NCBI GenBank assembly: GCA_021810505.1
Contig: JAJZIR010000008.1
Coordinates: 1,471-65,470 of the forward strand
Reading direction: 5' to 3'
Source: a bacterium
Lineage (GTDB): Bacteria > Deinococcota > Deinococci > Deinococcales > Deinococcaceae
DNA: 64,000 nt
Below are positions 51,879 through 61,122 of the stretch, in pieces; positions within the stretch are counted from its first letter, which is position 1; each line of letters starts with the position of its first letter. A model generated the notes under the pieces. The model saw only the letters and a list, made by a program, of their open reading frames with translations, was not told the DNA's origin and did no database searches. The position numbers and the translations under genes were made by a program.

Positions 51879-54257
51879 TCAGGCGGCCATCCGGGTGGCG
51901 CGGAGGGCCTGACAGGTCTCGGTCAGCATCTCGGCCTGGTAGCGCACGGGATCTCCGCTGCCAGGATAGCGCGGTCCCGGGTGGCGTTCCGCTGCCCGGA
52001 GCACGAAGCTCTCCCCTACCCGCTCGAGCAGGCCGTCTCGGCAGAGCCGAACTAGGGCCCGATCTAAGCGGCGCCGGCTGGGGTTGCGGGCGTCGCCCAT
52101 CCGCACAGCTGCCTGCGGCAGGGCACTCAGAGCAGCCTGCAGTCCCTGCCAAGCCTGCTCGGCGGTGAAAGGGCCGCCGCACCCCACCAGCCAGCTGCAG
52201 AGCAGCTGGCTCAAGGTGACCGGCCGCCCCGCGCGCAGCCGCAGCTCCAGCTCGGAGCGATCAGGGACGGGCTCTAGGTGCTCAAAATAGCCGTAGAGAG
52301 CCAGCCGCCGCCTGGCCAAGGGGTCGTAGGCTAGATGTACCACCCAGAGCTCTTGGGCTGCAGGAAGAAGGCGGTCCAGGGCCAGCCGCAGGCGGTGCAT
52401 CCGGCCGTCGACCGAATAGCGCCCCTCGGGGGTGAGGAACAGCAGAGCGCCGCCAGCGAAGGCCGCCTCGATGGCGGCCAGCTGCTTCGAGATCCTGGGG
52501 AGGGTATCCTCCAGCAATTGGCGGCGGGCGCCCTCACGGAAGTCCACCAGCGTGACGTTCTGCCGAGCGGCTCGGAGCCAGCGCGCGGCGGTGAGCTGGC
52601 TCAAGCGCAGATCGGCGGGCAGGCCCAAACGCTCCAGCGCACTCGGCACCAAGACGTCACCGAGGGGAGCATCCCCCGCCCATTCCAGCAGGCGGCCGGC
52701 TTGGGAGATGAGCGACGGGGCCAGCGGCTCGTTCTCGATGGGCCAAACCCCCATGAGCCCGAATAGGCCGCGCAGGCCGACGCGGGCGATCGGCGGCCGC
52801 ATCCAGGCTGGGGAGCGGGTGGCTAGGAACCCCGGTTCGAAGATCCTTTCAGAGGCGACGAACTGCACACCCGGCCCGCCCAGTCCAGCTAGACCCAGCC
52901 AGGCCGGGAGGACCGTCCCCTCCAAGTCATGCTGGTGGTTGGCTATGACCAGCGCCGGGCGCCCGCTCGGGCGGGGCAAAGGCCCCTCCAGCTCGATGTG
53001 GTAGCTGAGCTTCAGGTAGACCCACAGGCCAGCCGCGATCAGCAGCTTGAGCGCGCGGGGTTTGGGCGGCCTACCTACCTGATAGACCACGGCAGCGCTG
53101 ATCAGGAAACACACCCCAGCTAGGCCGAACAGCCAGCGGTAACCCACGGCGTAGCCGAGGCCGAAGGCCAGCTCGCGCAGCAGCAGCCAGCCGCCAATAG
53201 CTGGCGCCAGGGCGCTGGGCAGCGCCGAGGCGATATCCCAGATCCCCAAGTCCCGGGCCAAGTTGTCTTGGCCCGGGAGGGTGTCGATGGCCAGCGCCCA
53301 GTCGGTGGAGATGAAAGCGCCGTAACCTAGACCGAACAGCACCCCGAACAGGAAAATCCAGCTGCTCTGGTCCAAGAAGGCAAAGCCCAGCGCCGCGCCG
53401 GCCATCGGGAGGGCAGCGACCGAGACCAAGGTGGCGCGCTTGGTCCGGTCTGACCAGCTGCTCACCAAAATGCTGGAGGCCACCGCGCCAGCCAGGGCCA
53501 ACACCCCCACCGCGGCAGTGCCGGCCGAGGGGCTGGGGGCGTGCTGGACATTTTTAAAGAAGTACAGGATGAAGGTCATCAGCAAGTTCATCCCCAACAT
53601 CACCAGCATCCTGGCCGCGAAGGTCAAAGCGAAATCGCGCCGGCTGCGCACCCTGACCCGATTCCGTCCCGGCGGAAGATGGGGGCTCTCCCCCACCCCC
53701 AGGGTGCAGGCTGCACCGATCGGGATCACCACCACCATCAGCTCCAAGACGCTCTGGGGGCCCAACAGGCCAGCCAAGGCGAGGCCGCAGATGGTCCCCA
53801 GCAGGTTGGCGACACCCCGGTAGCCAGCCAGCTGGCCGCGCTGTTCCGGCAAAACCGCTTCCGACCAGAAAGCCTGGTAAGCCGCGTTGCTGACGCTCTG
53901 GGCCAGCATAGCCAGCAGGAAGCCTAGGGTCAGCTGGCCGATGTTGCGGGCCAGGACCATCACCAGCAAACCGACCACGTTGGCCAGCGCTGCGGAGCGC
54001 AGTAGGGTTCCCCGGCGCTGGCCGCGGCGCACCAAGCGGTCGGAGAACTGGCCGGCAAATGGCGGGAGCAGGATCGCTACCACCGCCCCCAGGGTAGCTA
54101 GTTTGGCTAACTCGGCGGTATGCCCCCCCCTCTGCAAATCGAGGATGGCGCTAGGCAAGACGATGGTGAGCAGAGCCGAGGTCTCGACGTTCTGAGCGAA
54201 ACCGTAAGCGTGCAGCCAGATCAGGTCAGAGGCCCGGAACGTCTCGCGGTGTTGCAT
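51879..54257 (-). CDS. MFS transporter fused to an acyltransferase-like domain
   Basis: A 792-residue protein. Residues 1-400 form about twelve membrane segments of the MFS type (QFSDRLVRRGQRRGTL near 70); residues 410-690 are a PlsC-like acyltransferase-type domain with VIANHQHDLEGTV near 445 and the glycerol-phosphate-site motif FLTPEGRYS near 600; the tail (about 700-790) is helical. In enterobacteria the lysophospholipid carrier LplT and the acyltransferase Aas act together, so a fusion of import and re-acylation is plausible. The usual catalytic HX4D reads NHQHD, so the catalytic acid is not placed clearly and activity is uncertain. The ATG has GAGGAGG upstream. Confidence 0.8.
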   Translation of the reverse strand: MQHRETFRASDLIWLHAYGFAQNVETSALLTIVLPSAILDLQRGGHTAELAKLATLGAVVAILLPPFAGQFSDRLVRRGQRRGTLLRSAALANVVGLLVMVLARNIGQLTLGFLLAMLAQSVSNAAYQAFWSEAVLPEQRGQLAGYRGVANLLGTICGLALAGLLGPQSVLELMVVVIPIGAACTLGVGESPHLPPGRNRVRVRSRRDFALTFAARMLVMLGMNLLMTFILYFFKNVQHAPSPSAGTAAVGVLALAGAVASSILVSSWSDRTKRATLVSVAALPMAGAALGFAFLDQSSWIFLFGVLFGLGYGAFISTDWALAIDTLPGQDNLARDLGIWDIASALPSALAPAIGGWLLLRELAFGLGYAVGYRWLFGLAGVCFLISAAVVYQVGRPPKPRALKLLIAAGLWVYLKLSYHIELEGPLPRPSGRPALVIANHQHDLEGTVLPAWLGLAGLGGPGVQFVASERIFEPGFLATRSPAWMRPPIARVGLRGLFGLMGVWPIENEPLAPSLISQAGRLLEWAGDAPLGDVLVPSALERLGLPADLRLSQLTAARWLRAARQNVTLVDFREGARRQLLEDTLPRISKQLAAIEAAFAGGALLFLTPEGRYSVDGRMHRLRLALDRLLPAAQELWVVHLAYDPLARRRLALYGYFEHLEPVPDRSELELRLRAGRPVTLSQLLCSWLVGCGGPFTAEQAWQGLQAALSALPQAAVRMGDARNPSRRRLDRALVRLCRDGLLERVGESFVLRAAERHPGPRYPGSGDPVRYQAEMLTETCQALRATRMAA

Positions 54258-54713
54258 CACTTCCTCCTCGGAGGCCGGGAAGGTCACCCGTCTGGACGTA
54301 CGATATGCCCGGCGCGCGCGCCATCAATGGGCGCCGTATCACCTTTCACATCTTCTGCGCCACCTATCCGCGGCGTACGGCCGCAAAGGAGGCGACCTCG
54401 CTGCGGCCGGAGCTACCCGGAAGGAGGGGGCGGGTGCAACCGCCGCGATCGGGTGGGGCGAGACCTGGCAGCCGGCGCTGCTGGCGCGGGTATCCGCCCG
54501 GGACGGCGCTTTCCAGAGAGCCGCCCTCCCACACATGTGGCTCACGCCCTACACACCGCTCGGGGTGTTCGGCCTGAGGCCCAAGGGGTTCCGGGGGTGC
54601 CAGCAACAGGCCAGGGTACCGGCCCGCGGCCACCTGCCGGGCGCCGGTCCGATGTCGCGCCGGGTTAGAGCAAGCGAGCGACCCGGCAGCCGAGCTCCGC
54701 GATCAGCTGCCGA
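54258..54713. other. Gene-free stretch between the fusion gene and ndk
   Basis: On the minus strand a weak promoter for the fusion gene can be drawn: TTGATG, 16 bases, TATCGT (near 54303-54333). The remaining 350 bases, about 54335-54713, hold no gene with family features, no RNA and no repeat that I recognise. Confidence 0.45.
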
Positions 54714-55139
54714 TCAGGCTGGACCGGCGAGCAGCTCCCCCGGCGCAAAGAACAGGGCGATCTCGCGCTCGGCGTCCTCTGGACTGGCCGAACCGTGGAC
54801 GACATTTTCGGTCACGGCGGTGGCGAACATGGAGCGGATAGTTCCAGGCTGGGCTTTGGCCGGATCGGTAGCGCCCATCAGGGTACGGACGGTAGCGATG
54901 GCATCCGTACCGGCCAGGACCATGGCCACCACCGGCCCACCGGTCATGAAGGCGAGCAGCGGCTCGAAGAAGGCCTTGCCCTGGTGCTCGGCGTAGTGCC
55001 GCTCGGCCAGTTCCCTAGAGATCCGCATCAACTTGAGGCCGAGCAGGCGATAGCCTTTTCTCAGAAAGATGGCCAGGATATCGGCGGTGAGCCCACGGCG
55101 CACCCCATCGGGCTTGATCATCACAAAGGTCCGTTCCAC
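54714..55139 (-). CDS. ndk: Nucleoside-diphosphate kinase
   Basis: A 141-residue enzyme that transfers phosphate between nucleoside tri- and diphosphates. The start ERTFVMIKPDGVRRGLTADI and the active-site histidine in NVVHGSASPEDAEREIALFF near 115 are family hallmarks. The GTG start gives the normal N-terminus. Divergent from the RodZ-like gene, with a 57-base gap. Confidence 0.96.
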   Translation of the reverse strand: MERTFVMIKPDGVRRGLTADILAIFLRKGYRLLGLKLMRISRELAERHYAEHQGKAFFEPLLAFMTGGPVVAMVLAGTDAIATVRTLMGATDPAKAQPGTIRSMFATAVTENVVHGSASPEDAEREIALFFAPGELLAGPA

Positions 55140-55196
55140 GTCTGCTCAGCCTAGCGTAATCCCGAGCTAGCCTGTGGCTGCTAAGGTATGTAGGGA

Positions 55197-56183
55197 ATGG
55201 CGAGTCAGGCGAGGGCAGCTGGCGACGAACCGGCCGAATTCGGCAAGACCCTGCGGCAGGCGCGGGAGCGGGCCGGGCTGTCCCTCCAAGAGCTGGCCAG
55301 GCGCACCAGCGTGCGCAGCGACTACCTGCGGGCCTTAGAGGAAACCGACCCCCGAGGGCTGCCTGAGCGCATCCTGGCCAGGGGATACCTGGGGGCCGCC
55401 GCCAAGGAGCTGGGGATCGACCCGGAGCCGCTCTTGACCCAGTACGATGCCTGCTTCCCCGCAGCGCACGCGGTGCCCCGACCGGCCCGCGCCGATCCGG
55501 AGGTGCTATTCCGGATCGTCACCATCAGCTTGTCCGCCCTGATCATAGCCGCTTTGATCGGCTGGTGGATCTACGCTGCCCTCCAGAACCGCCCAGTCCG
55601 AACCGCCCGGCAAGCCAGCGCCGCAGCTCCAGCAGCTCCCCCGAGCAGAACGGTCCTGCTCAGCGTCAACAGCGTCCCGAGTGGGGCAGCGGTATACCTG
55701 GACAACAGCTACTTGGGCAAGACACCCGTGTCCGACTTCCCGATCATCGCCAGGTCGAAGGCAGTGCTGAAGTTCGTCCGGTCCGGAGATGAGGTCCTTC
55801 AGGAGACAGCGACTCTGGACTCCAACACCTCCCTGACCGCCGACCTGGTCAAATTACCGAAAACGCCCTCTGCGGCGGTCAAGACCGCGCCCGTGCGCAG
55901 CAGGGCCGAGGCTACCACCGCGGCCAGTGCGGCCACCCAGAGCGCAGCTCCCCCAGCCGGCACAGAGGTATCCTTCGACTTCACCGGCAGCTCCTGGATC
56001 CGGATCCGCAGCGGCCAGAAAGTGCTCTATGAGGGAATCCCGGCCGTGGGAACCGTCCTGCGCTTCCCGGGTCCGCTGCACGCCCGCATCGGCTCAGCTG
56101 GGAACGTGCGAGTCCGGGTGGGATCCGGAAAAGCCAAGACCTTGGGCGGCGTCGGCAGCGTGGTGAGCGCCAATTTTCCTTGA
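55197..56183 (+). CDS. RodZ-like membrane protein with HTH and PEGA domains
   Basis: A 328-residue protein. Residues 14-80 form a RodZ-type helix-turn-helix (TLRQARERAGLSLQELARRT), residues 103-122 are a single membrane helix (ISLSALIIAALIGWWIYAAL), residues 150-210 form a PEGA-like domain (VNSVPSGAAVYLDNSYLGKT), an Ala/Ser/Pro linker follows, and the C-terminal 75 residues match the DUF4115 RodZ domain (FTGSSWIRIRSGQKVLYEG). RodZ links MreB to the cell-shape machinery. The extra PEGA domain, which binds glycan or envelope in other proteins, is not usual for RodZ. No MreB gene is near. Confidence 0.8.
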   Translation: MASQARAAGDEPAEFGKTLRQARERAGLSLQELARRTSVRSDYLRALEETDPRGLPERILARGYLGAAAKELGIDPEPLLTQYDACFPAAHAVPRPARADPEVLFRIVTISLSALIIAALIGWWIYAALQNRPVRTARQASAAAPAAPPSRTVLLSVNSVPSGAAVYLDNSYLGKTPVSDFPIIARSKAVLKFVRSGDEVLQETATLDSNTSLTADLVKLPKTPSAAVKTAPVRSRAEATTAASAATQSAAPPAGTEVSFDFTGSSWIRIRSGQKVLYEGIPAVGTVLRFPGPLHARIGSAGNVRVRVGSGKAKTLGGVGSVVSANFP

Positions 56184-56191
56184 AAGTGTGC

Positions 56192-56197
56192 TAGCCT
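56192..56197 (+). promoter_or_regulatory. -10 box TAGCCT for the AI-2E family gene
   Basis: TAGCCT six bases before the GTG at 56204 in the short gap after the RodZ-like gene; the same hexamer precedes the siroheme decarboxylase gene at five bases. Confidence 0.5.
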
Positions 56198-56203
56198 GAA
56201 CCC

Positions 56204-57439
56204 GTGCCGGGAAACGCCTTCCTGATTCTGTGGCGCAACCCCTATCTGCGGGTGCTGGTCTACCTGATCCTGCTCTGGGCAGCCTATCGGCTGGTCAGGG
56301 ACCTGTTGAGTGCCCTCGAGATCGGGCTGTCGGCTTATACCATCGCCTACCTGTTCAATCCGATGCTCAGCTGGCTGTCCAGCCACCGCATCAAGCGGCA
56401 GTTCGGCATCCTGTTCATCTTCATCGTGCTCTTGGGGCTAGCCTCGCTAGCCTCCTATCTGCTGGTCAATGTGTTCAGCCAGCTGGTAGTCCTGTTCAAG
56501 CAGCTCCCCGCTCTCTTCTCGGCCATCAACCAGTTCATTCAACACTCCATCATCTGGCTGGATGGCCTGCAACGCCTGCCGGCGCTCAAGTCCTACTCGA
56601 CCCAGATCACCCAGGCTCTACAGAATGGGATCAGCCAGCTCTCCAAGAGCGCGGTCTCGCTGGCCGAGCAGGCCTTGGGGAGCAGTGGCTCGCTGCTGGG
56701 GGGCATCTACAGCTTTGCCAACGGCCTGGTCCAAGTGATCGTCGCCCTGATCTTGAGCGGCTACCTGATGGCGGATTATCAGAGGGTCAATCGGACTCTG
56801 CTGCGGCTGTTCCCGAGGCGAGCCCAGCCGCTCGTCGCCGAGCTGGCTGGCCACGTCAACCGTGCCGTCGGCGGTTACCTGAGGGGACAACTGCTGATCG
56901 CTTTGTCCATCGGCGTCCTTACCACCATTGGCCTAGCGATTCTAGGAATTCCGCTGGCGCTGGGGCTAGGATTTCTGGCCGGCGCCTTCAACATCGTTCC
57001 CTACCTCGGCGCTTTCATCGCTGTGACTCCAGCCATCTTGTTGGCATTGCCGCTGGGCTGGACCAAAGTCTTGGGGGTGATCGCCATCTTCATCGCGGTC
57101 AACCAGCTCGAGGGCCACCTGTTCGCCCCGGTGATCCTGAGCCGCACCACCGACCTGCACCCGGCCACAGTGCTGATCAGCATCCTGGTAGGCGCGGAGC
57201 TGCTGGGCTTGTTGGGGGTCTTCCTGGCAGTACCGGCCGGGGCGCTGATCAAGCTGCTGCTGGAATCCTACTATTTCCGCAGCAAGGCCTACGCAGCCAC
57301 CTCGATCCTGAGCGGCCCAGATCCGCCAGCAGACGAGGTAAGCGGCGCAGCAGAGGCTAGCCCCGACCCACCTCACCGGAGCGAAGAGGAGGGCCCTATG
57401 TCGGGCCCCGCGAGCAAGGCGGTGACCAGACCCAAGTAA
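56204..57439 (+). CDS. AI-2E/PerM family membrane transporter
   Basis: A 411-residue integral membrane protein with seven or eight hydrophobic segments and a central soluble loop (about 95-170), the layout of the AI-2E/PerM family; members export quorum signals, or exchange ions in the related halophile proteins. Landmarks are LPALFSAINQFIQHS and the conserved GIPLALGLGFLAGAFNIVPYL near 250, read in two parts, and VNQLEGHLFAPVILSR near 300. The C-terminal tail (about 365-411) is charged and disordered. The GTG start has a TAGCCT box six bases upstream. Substrate unknown. Confidence 0.85.
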   Translation: MPGNAFLILWRNPYLRVLVYLILLWAAYRLVRDLLSALEIGLSAYTIAYLFNPMLSWLSSHRIKRQFGILFIFIVLLGLASLASYLLVNVFSQLVVLFKQLPALFSAINQFIQHSIIWLDGLQRLPALKSYSTQITQALQNGISQLSKSAVSLAEQALGSSGSLLGGIYSFANGLVQVIVALILSGYLMADYQRVNRTLLRLFPRRAQPLVAELAGHVNRAVGGYLRGQLLIALSIGVLTTIGLAILGIPLALGLGFLAGAFNIVPYLGAFIAVTPAILLALPLGWTKVLGVIAIFIAVNQLEGHLFAPVILSRTTDLHPATVLISILVGAELLGLLGVFLAVPAGALIKLLLESYYFRSKAYAATSILSGPDPPADEVSGAAEASPDPPHRSEEEGPMSGPASKAVTRPK

Positions 57440-57521
57440 GCAGGCAGCTGCCGCTGCCCCAGCCCGCCGAGGGGCAATTGGCCCGAGGTAGCGTCTTCAG
57501 GCGCCGTATAGTGCTCTCGCC

Positions 57522-58535
57522 ATGGAATACCGCAGATTGCTCGGAACCGATCTGACCGTCAGCGCCCTGGGGTTCGGTGTCTGGACGGTAGGAACTGATT
57601 GGTGGGGGGTACGCGAGCCCGCCGAAGGTATGCGCCTGCTGCAGCTGGCCTTCGACCTGGGAGTCACCTTCTTCGATACCGCCGACACCTACGGGAGCGG
57701 ACAGGCCGAGAGCCTTCTGCAGAAGGCTCTCGGCCAGAGCCGGGATCAACTGGTCATCGGGAGCAAGTTCGGCTACGACATCTACCAGTACCCCGAGCGG
57801 CCGAGCCAGCGGGAACGGCCTCAGGATTGGAGCCCCACCTACCTGCGCAGGGCCGTAGAAGGCAGCTTGGAGCGCCTGAAAACTGACCGGATCGACCTCT
57901 ATCAGCTGCACAACCCCAGGCGCGACGCTATTCTGCGCGACGATCTGTTCGCCGAGCTGGAAGCCCTGAAGGGGGAGGGCTTGATCCTGGCCTACGGGAC
58001 GGCGCTGGGTCCAGCCCTCGACCTGCGCCAGATCGAGGAGGCAATCCTGAGCATCCAGGTACGCAAGGCGCCGCCCCAGATCATCTACAACCTGCTCGAG
58101 CAGGTGCTGGGGGAGCAGGTCCTACCGGTCGCCGAAGCGGAAAAGGTCGGTGTTCTGGTGCGGGTCCCGCATGCCTCGGGGCTCTTGGAAGGCACCTTGG
58201 ACCAGCAGACCCAATTCGCACCGGGCGACCACCGCTCCTGGAGGATAACCACCAGCGAGCGCCGGAAGGCCTGGCTGGAAGACGGGCTGAAGAAAGTCGA
58301 ACAGCTGGCTTTCTTAGAGGAGCAGCGCCCGCTGATCCAGGCCGCGATCCAGTTCTGCCTGTCTCAACCGGCCATCGCCAGCGTCTTGCCCAATATCTAC
58401 GACCAGCAGGGCCTGGAGAGGATGGCCGGAGCCTTCGCCGCCCCGCCGCTCAGCCGAGAGGAGCTGGCAGAGATCCAGAGGCTCTACCGGAGCAATTTCG
58501 GCTTGGAAGCTGCGCCCACCGGGGGAGCTCAGTGA
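57522..58535 (+). CDS. Aldo/keto reductase
   Basis: A 337-residue NADPH-dependent reductase. The active-site Asp and Tyr lie in [15 protein letters not shown] near 44-58, Lys in [10 protein letters not shown] near 82 and His in [11 protein letters not shown] near 128. It belongs to the same superfamily as the gene at 50849 but is only distantly similar. The ATG follows TATAGT by nine bases. Its stop overlaps the HemQ start (GTGA), so both proteins are probably made from one mRNA; the functional link to heme synthesis is unknown. Confidence 0.92.
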   Translation: MEYRRLLGTDLTVSALGFGVWTVGTDWWGVREPAEGMRLLQLAFDLGVTFFDTADTYGSGQAESLLQKALGQSRDQLVIGSKFGYDIYQYPERPSQRERPQDWSPTYLRRAVEGSLERLKTDRIDLYQLHNPRRDAILRDDLFAELEALKGEGLILAYGTALGPALDLRQIEEAILSIQVRKAPPQIIYNLLEQVLGEQVLPVAEAEKVGVLVRVPHASGLLEGTLDQQTQFAPGDHRSWRITTSERRKAWLEDGLKKVEQLAFLEEQRPLIQAAIQFCLSQPAIASVLPNIYDQQGLERMAGAFAAPPLSREELAEIQRLYRSNFGLEAAPTGGAQ

Positions 58536-59302
58536 GCCAAGAGGTGCCCGGACACGGACGGATGGTCGATTTGGACCCCAGCGGTCAGGTGACCCAGAAA
58601 GAGCCGGATCGCCACCCCAGACAGTTCCTCAATTACGCCTTCTTCAAGCTCGACCCAGCTTTCCGGCGGCTGAGCCCTCAGGTCAAAGCCGAGGCCAAGG
58701 CTGAGCTGGCCCGCAGCTGCCAGAGCTGGCTGGATGCTCCCAAAGAACGCGGGCGGATCCTGCGCAGTTACTCCCTGGTGGGAACCCGAGGAGACGCCGA
58801 TCTGATGCTGTGGCGGATCGCCTTCAGCTTGGAGGACTTCAATGCCGCCCAGGCTGCGCTGAACCGGACCGTCCTGGGCGGCTACCTCAGCCAACCCTAT
58901 TCCCTACTCTCCTTGCAGAAGCGCTCGCAGTACGTCAACCGCATCGAGGGGAGCGGGCACGGACTGGAGATCCTGCCCGGACAGGGCAAGTACCTGTTCG
59001 TCTATCCCTTCATCAAGACCCGGCCCTGGTACGGGCTCTCCCCCCACGCTCGGCAGGGGATGATGGATGAGCATATCTTGGCTTCGGGGCCCTTCAAGGG
59101 AGTACGGCTGAACACCTCGTATTCCTACGGGATCGACGATCAGGAGTTCGTGGTCGCTTTCGACAGCGACTATCCACAGGAATTCGTCGATCTGGTGGGG
59201 CGGCTCCGCTACACCGAAGCCAGCGGCTATACCTTACGCGACACGCCGATGTTCAGCTGCCTGCGCAAGGAGCTGAGCGAGGCCTTGGACGATCTCGCCT
59301 GA
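58532..59302 (+). CDS. hemQ: HemQ-type coproheme decarboxylase (chlorite dismutase family)
   Basis: A 256-residue chlorite dismutase-family protein. In Gram-positive bacteria and Deinococcota these are HemQ enzymes that decarboxylate coproheme to heme b. The proximal histidine lies in [10 protein letters not shown] near 177, and the tyrosine used in catalysis is in [13 protein letters not shown] near 160; true chlorite dismutases have a distal Arg in place of the glutamine-rich pocket, which cannot be settled here. The GTG start overlaps the reductase stop. With the siroheme decarboxylase at 33069-34097 the cell holds genes for both heme branches. Confidence 0.88.
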   Translation: MSQEVPGHGRMVDLDPSGQVTQKEPDRHPRQFLNYAFFKLDPAFRRLSPQVKAEAKAELARSCQSWLDAPKERGRILRSYSLVGTRGDADLMLWRIAFSLEDFNAAQAALNRTVLGGYLSQPYSLLSLQKRSQYVNRIEGSGHGLEILPGQGKYLFVYPFIKTRPWYGLSPHARQGMMDEHILASGPFKGVRLNTSYSYGIDDQEFVVAFDSDYPQEFVDLVGRLRYTEASGYTLRDTPMFSCLRKELSEALDDLA

Positions 59303-59330
59303 ATCCCGGGCACCAGCCGGCCAGAAGCGA

Positions 59331-59359
59331 GGCGCCCGGGCGCCCTCCCGGATCCGGGA
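59331..59359. terminator. Two palindromes between convergent hemQ and the A-type carrier gene
   Basis: GGCGCCCGGGCGCC (59331-59344) and TCCCGGATCCGGGA (59346-59359) are perfect palindromes in the 77-base gap between convergent genes and probably end both transcripts. No T tracts. Confidence 0.55.
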
Positions 59360-59379
59360 AGGTCAGGAATTGGAGGCCT

Positions 59380-59763
59380 TCACCCTCCCGAGCAGCTCCC
59401 CTCCCCGGGGGCTGTCCCGTCGGTTCTGAAGCTGTGACCGCAGCCACAGGAGGAGGTGGCGTTGGGGTTATTGACCGAAAAGCCCCCACCGAGCATGTTC
59501 TCTAGGTAGTCGATCTGGCTGCCCGCCAGCAGCGGATAGCTCATCTTGTCGACGACCATACGCACTCCGCGGTCCTCGACCACGGTATCCCCGTCCAGCT
59601 GGCGGTCATCGACAGCCATCCCGTACTGGTAGCCGCTGCAGCCACCGCTCTTCACGAAGACCCGGATCGCTGCGCCGGGCTGGCCCCCTGCAGCCAGGAT
59701 CTCCCTGGCCTTGGCGGCTCCGGCCTCGGTGATGGTCAGTGGCTTGGTGGCGGTCAATTCCAT
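59380..59763 (-). CDS. A-type iron-sulfur carrier (HesB/IscA/ErpA family)
   Basis: A 127-residue carrier that receives Fe-S clusters and passes them to target enzymes. The three cysteines are in [10 protein letters not shown] near 40 and SSCGCGHSF near 106, and the fold begins [16 protein letters not shown]. The C-terminal tail ([14 protein letters not shown]) adds another cysteine and looks disordered. The ATG has TAACCT six bases upstream. Target enzymes in this window could include QueE. Confidence 0.93.
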   Translation of the reverse strand: MELTATKPLTITEAGAAKAREILAAGGQPGAAIRVFVKSGGCSGYQYGMAVDDRQLDGDTVVEDRGVRMVVDKMSYPLLAGSQIDYLENMLGGGFSVNNPNATSSCGCGHSFRTDGTAPGEGSCSGG

Positions 59764-59769
59764 GGCGTG

Positions 59770-59775
59770 AGGTTA
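59770..59775 (-). promoter_or_regulatory. -10 box TAACCT for the A-type carrier gene
   Basis: TAACCT exactly six bases before the ATG, with no ribosome site. The divergent M24 gene has its own -10 box in the same 85-base gap. Confidence 0.5.
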
Positions 59776-59836
59776 CCACGCTACCGGCCCGAGCATGGTG
59801 AAGCGCGGATCTATTGGGCGGAATCCCGGCAGGCCC

Positions 59837-59842
59837 TAGACT
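59837..59842 (+). promoter_or_regulatory. -10 box TAGACT for the M24 peptidase gene
   Basis: TAGACT exactly six bases before the ATG at 59849. Confidence 0.55.
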
Positions 59843-59848
59843 TGGGGC

Positions 59849-61060
59849 ATGCCCCTCCCCGATCTGCTCGAGCGAGCCCGCCAAGCGGTGCGCGCCCATG
59901 GCCTACCCGGTTGGCTGATGTACGACTTCCTGGGTATCAATCCGCTCGTCAAGATGCTGCTCGAGATCCCGGAGCAAGCCCACCTGAGCCGGCGCTTCTT
60001 CATCTGGATCCCGGCCGATGGCGAACCCTGCATCCTGCACAACGTGATCGAGGGCGGCACCTGGGAACAGCTGGCCGCAGGCACCCGCCGCATCGGTTTC
60101 GCCGGCGGGGAGCAGCTGCGCGCCGGGCTCAGGCAGCTACTGGCCGGTGTCTCCGAGGTCGCCATGGAGTACAGCCCCCTGGGCGAAGTCCCTTACGTAT
60201 CCAGGGTCGACGCCGGGACGGTGGAGCTGCTGCGCAGCCTGGGGGTCGAGCCGGTCAGCAGCGCCGAGCTGATCCAAGACCTGCTGGTCTGGAACGAGAG
60301 CGACCTCCAAGCCCACCTGGCCGCCGCTGAGGCTCTGGCGGAGGGCCTGCGTTCCAGCTTGAGCTGGGCACACCGCCAGCTGGCCGAGGGGCTCCAAGTC
60401 AGCGAGGCCGCCCTGCAGGGGGTATTGACTGCCCGAATCCGGGAGTCTGGGATGACCGAAGGCCACCCCCCCATCGTGGCCTTCGGGGCTCACGCCGCTG
60501 ACCCGCACTACAGCGGCGCCGCGGGAGCGGCCCTGGAACTCGGCCAATGCGTCCTGATCGACCTGTGGTGCTGCGTCCCCGGCCAGGTCCAAGCCGACAT
60601 GACCTGGATGGCCGTCTGGGGCCCCGCCAGCCCCCGCCTGCAGCAGATCTGGGAGCTGGTCGCCGAGGTGCGGGACGCGGCGATCTCCCGGATCGAGCAG
60701 GAGGGGAGTGCGCTCCAGGGTTGGCAGCTGGACCGGCAAGCTAGGGACCGCTTCGCTGCGACCGGCCTGGAACAGGCTTTCACCCACCGGTTGGGGCACA
60801 ACCTGCACAGGGATGTCCACGGGCCGGGAGCCAATCTGGACGATCTCGAAGCCCACGACCTGCGCAAGCTGCACCCGAGGCTGGCCTACACCGTGGAGCC
60901 GGGGCTCTACCTACCGGAAGAGGGCGTCGGGGTGCGCAGCGAGGTGGACGTCTATATGGACCCCGCCGGCCCCCGGGTGACCACCAGGCGGCAACGGCGG
61001 CTGATCGACTTGGCGGCAGCGGGCTGGGAAGGCGAGCTAGTTGAAGCTGGGCTGGGTTGA
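59849..61060 (+). CDS. Xaa-Pro aminopeptidase-like protein (family M24)
   Basis: A 403-residue pita-bread metallopeptidase. Metal ligands fall in LIDLWCCVPGQVQADMTW near 245-262 (two Asp), RLGHNLHRDVHGPG near 318 (His), YTVEPGLYLPEEG near 350 (Glu) and GVRSEVDVYMDP near 363 (Glu), so the dinuclear site looks complete. The N-terminal 150 residues form the creatinase-like domain. It probably removes a residue before proline in peptides. The ATG has a TAGACT box six bases upstream. One of six peptidases in the window. Confidence 0.92.
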   Translation: MPLPDLLERARQAVRAHGLPGWLMYDFLGINPLVKMLLEIPEQAHLSRRFFIWIPADGEPCILHNVIEGGTWEQLAAGTRRIGFAGGEQLRAGLRQLLAGVSEVAMEYSPLGEVPYVSRVDAGTVELLRSLGVEPVSSAELIQDLLVWNESDLQAHLAAAEALAEGLRSSLSWAHRQLAEGLQVSEAALQGVLTARIRESGMTEGHPPIVAFGAHAADPHYSGAAGAALELGQCVLIDLWCCVPGQVQADMTWMAVWGPASPRLQQIWELVAEVRDAAISRIEQEGSALQGWQLDRQARDRFAATGLEQAFTHRLGHNLHRDVHGPGANLDDLEAHDLRKLHPRLAYTVEPGLYLPEEGVGVRSEVDVYMDPAGPRVTTRRQRRLIDLAAAGWEGELVEAGLG

Positions 61061-61122
61061 AGCTGGCCGCTCTGGGCAGTACGTCACCAAGCGGGGCGAG
61101 CTGAGGGGCTAAGCTCAGTGGC

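Noticed and set aside
54335-54713. Possible intron or transposon relic before ndk
   Set aside because: A faint likeness to group II intron text around 54500-54560 could not be extended to any domain or reading frame.
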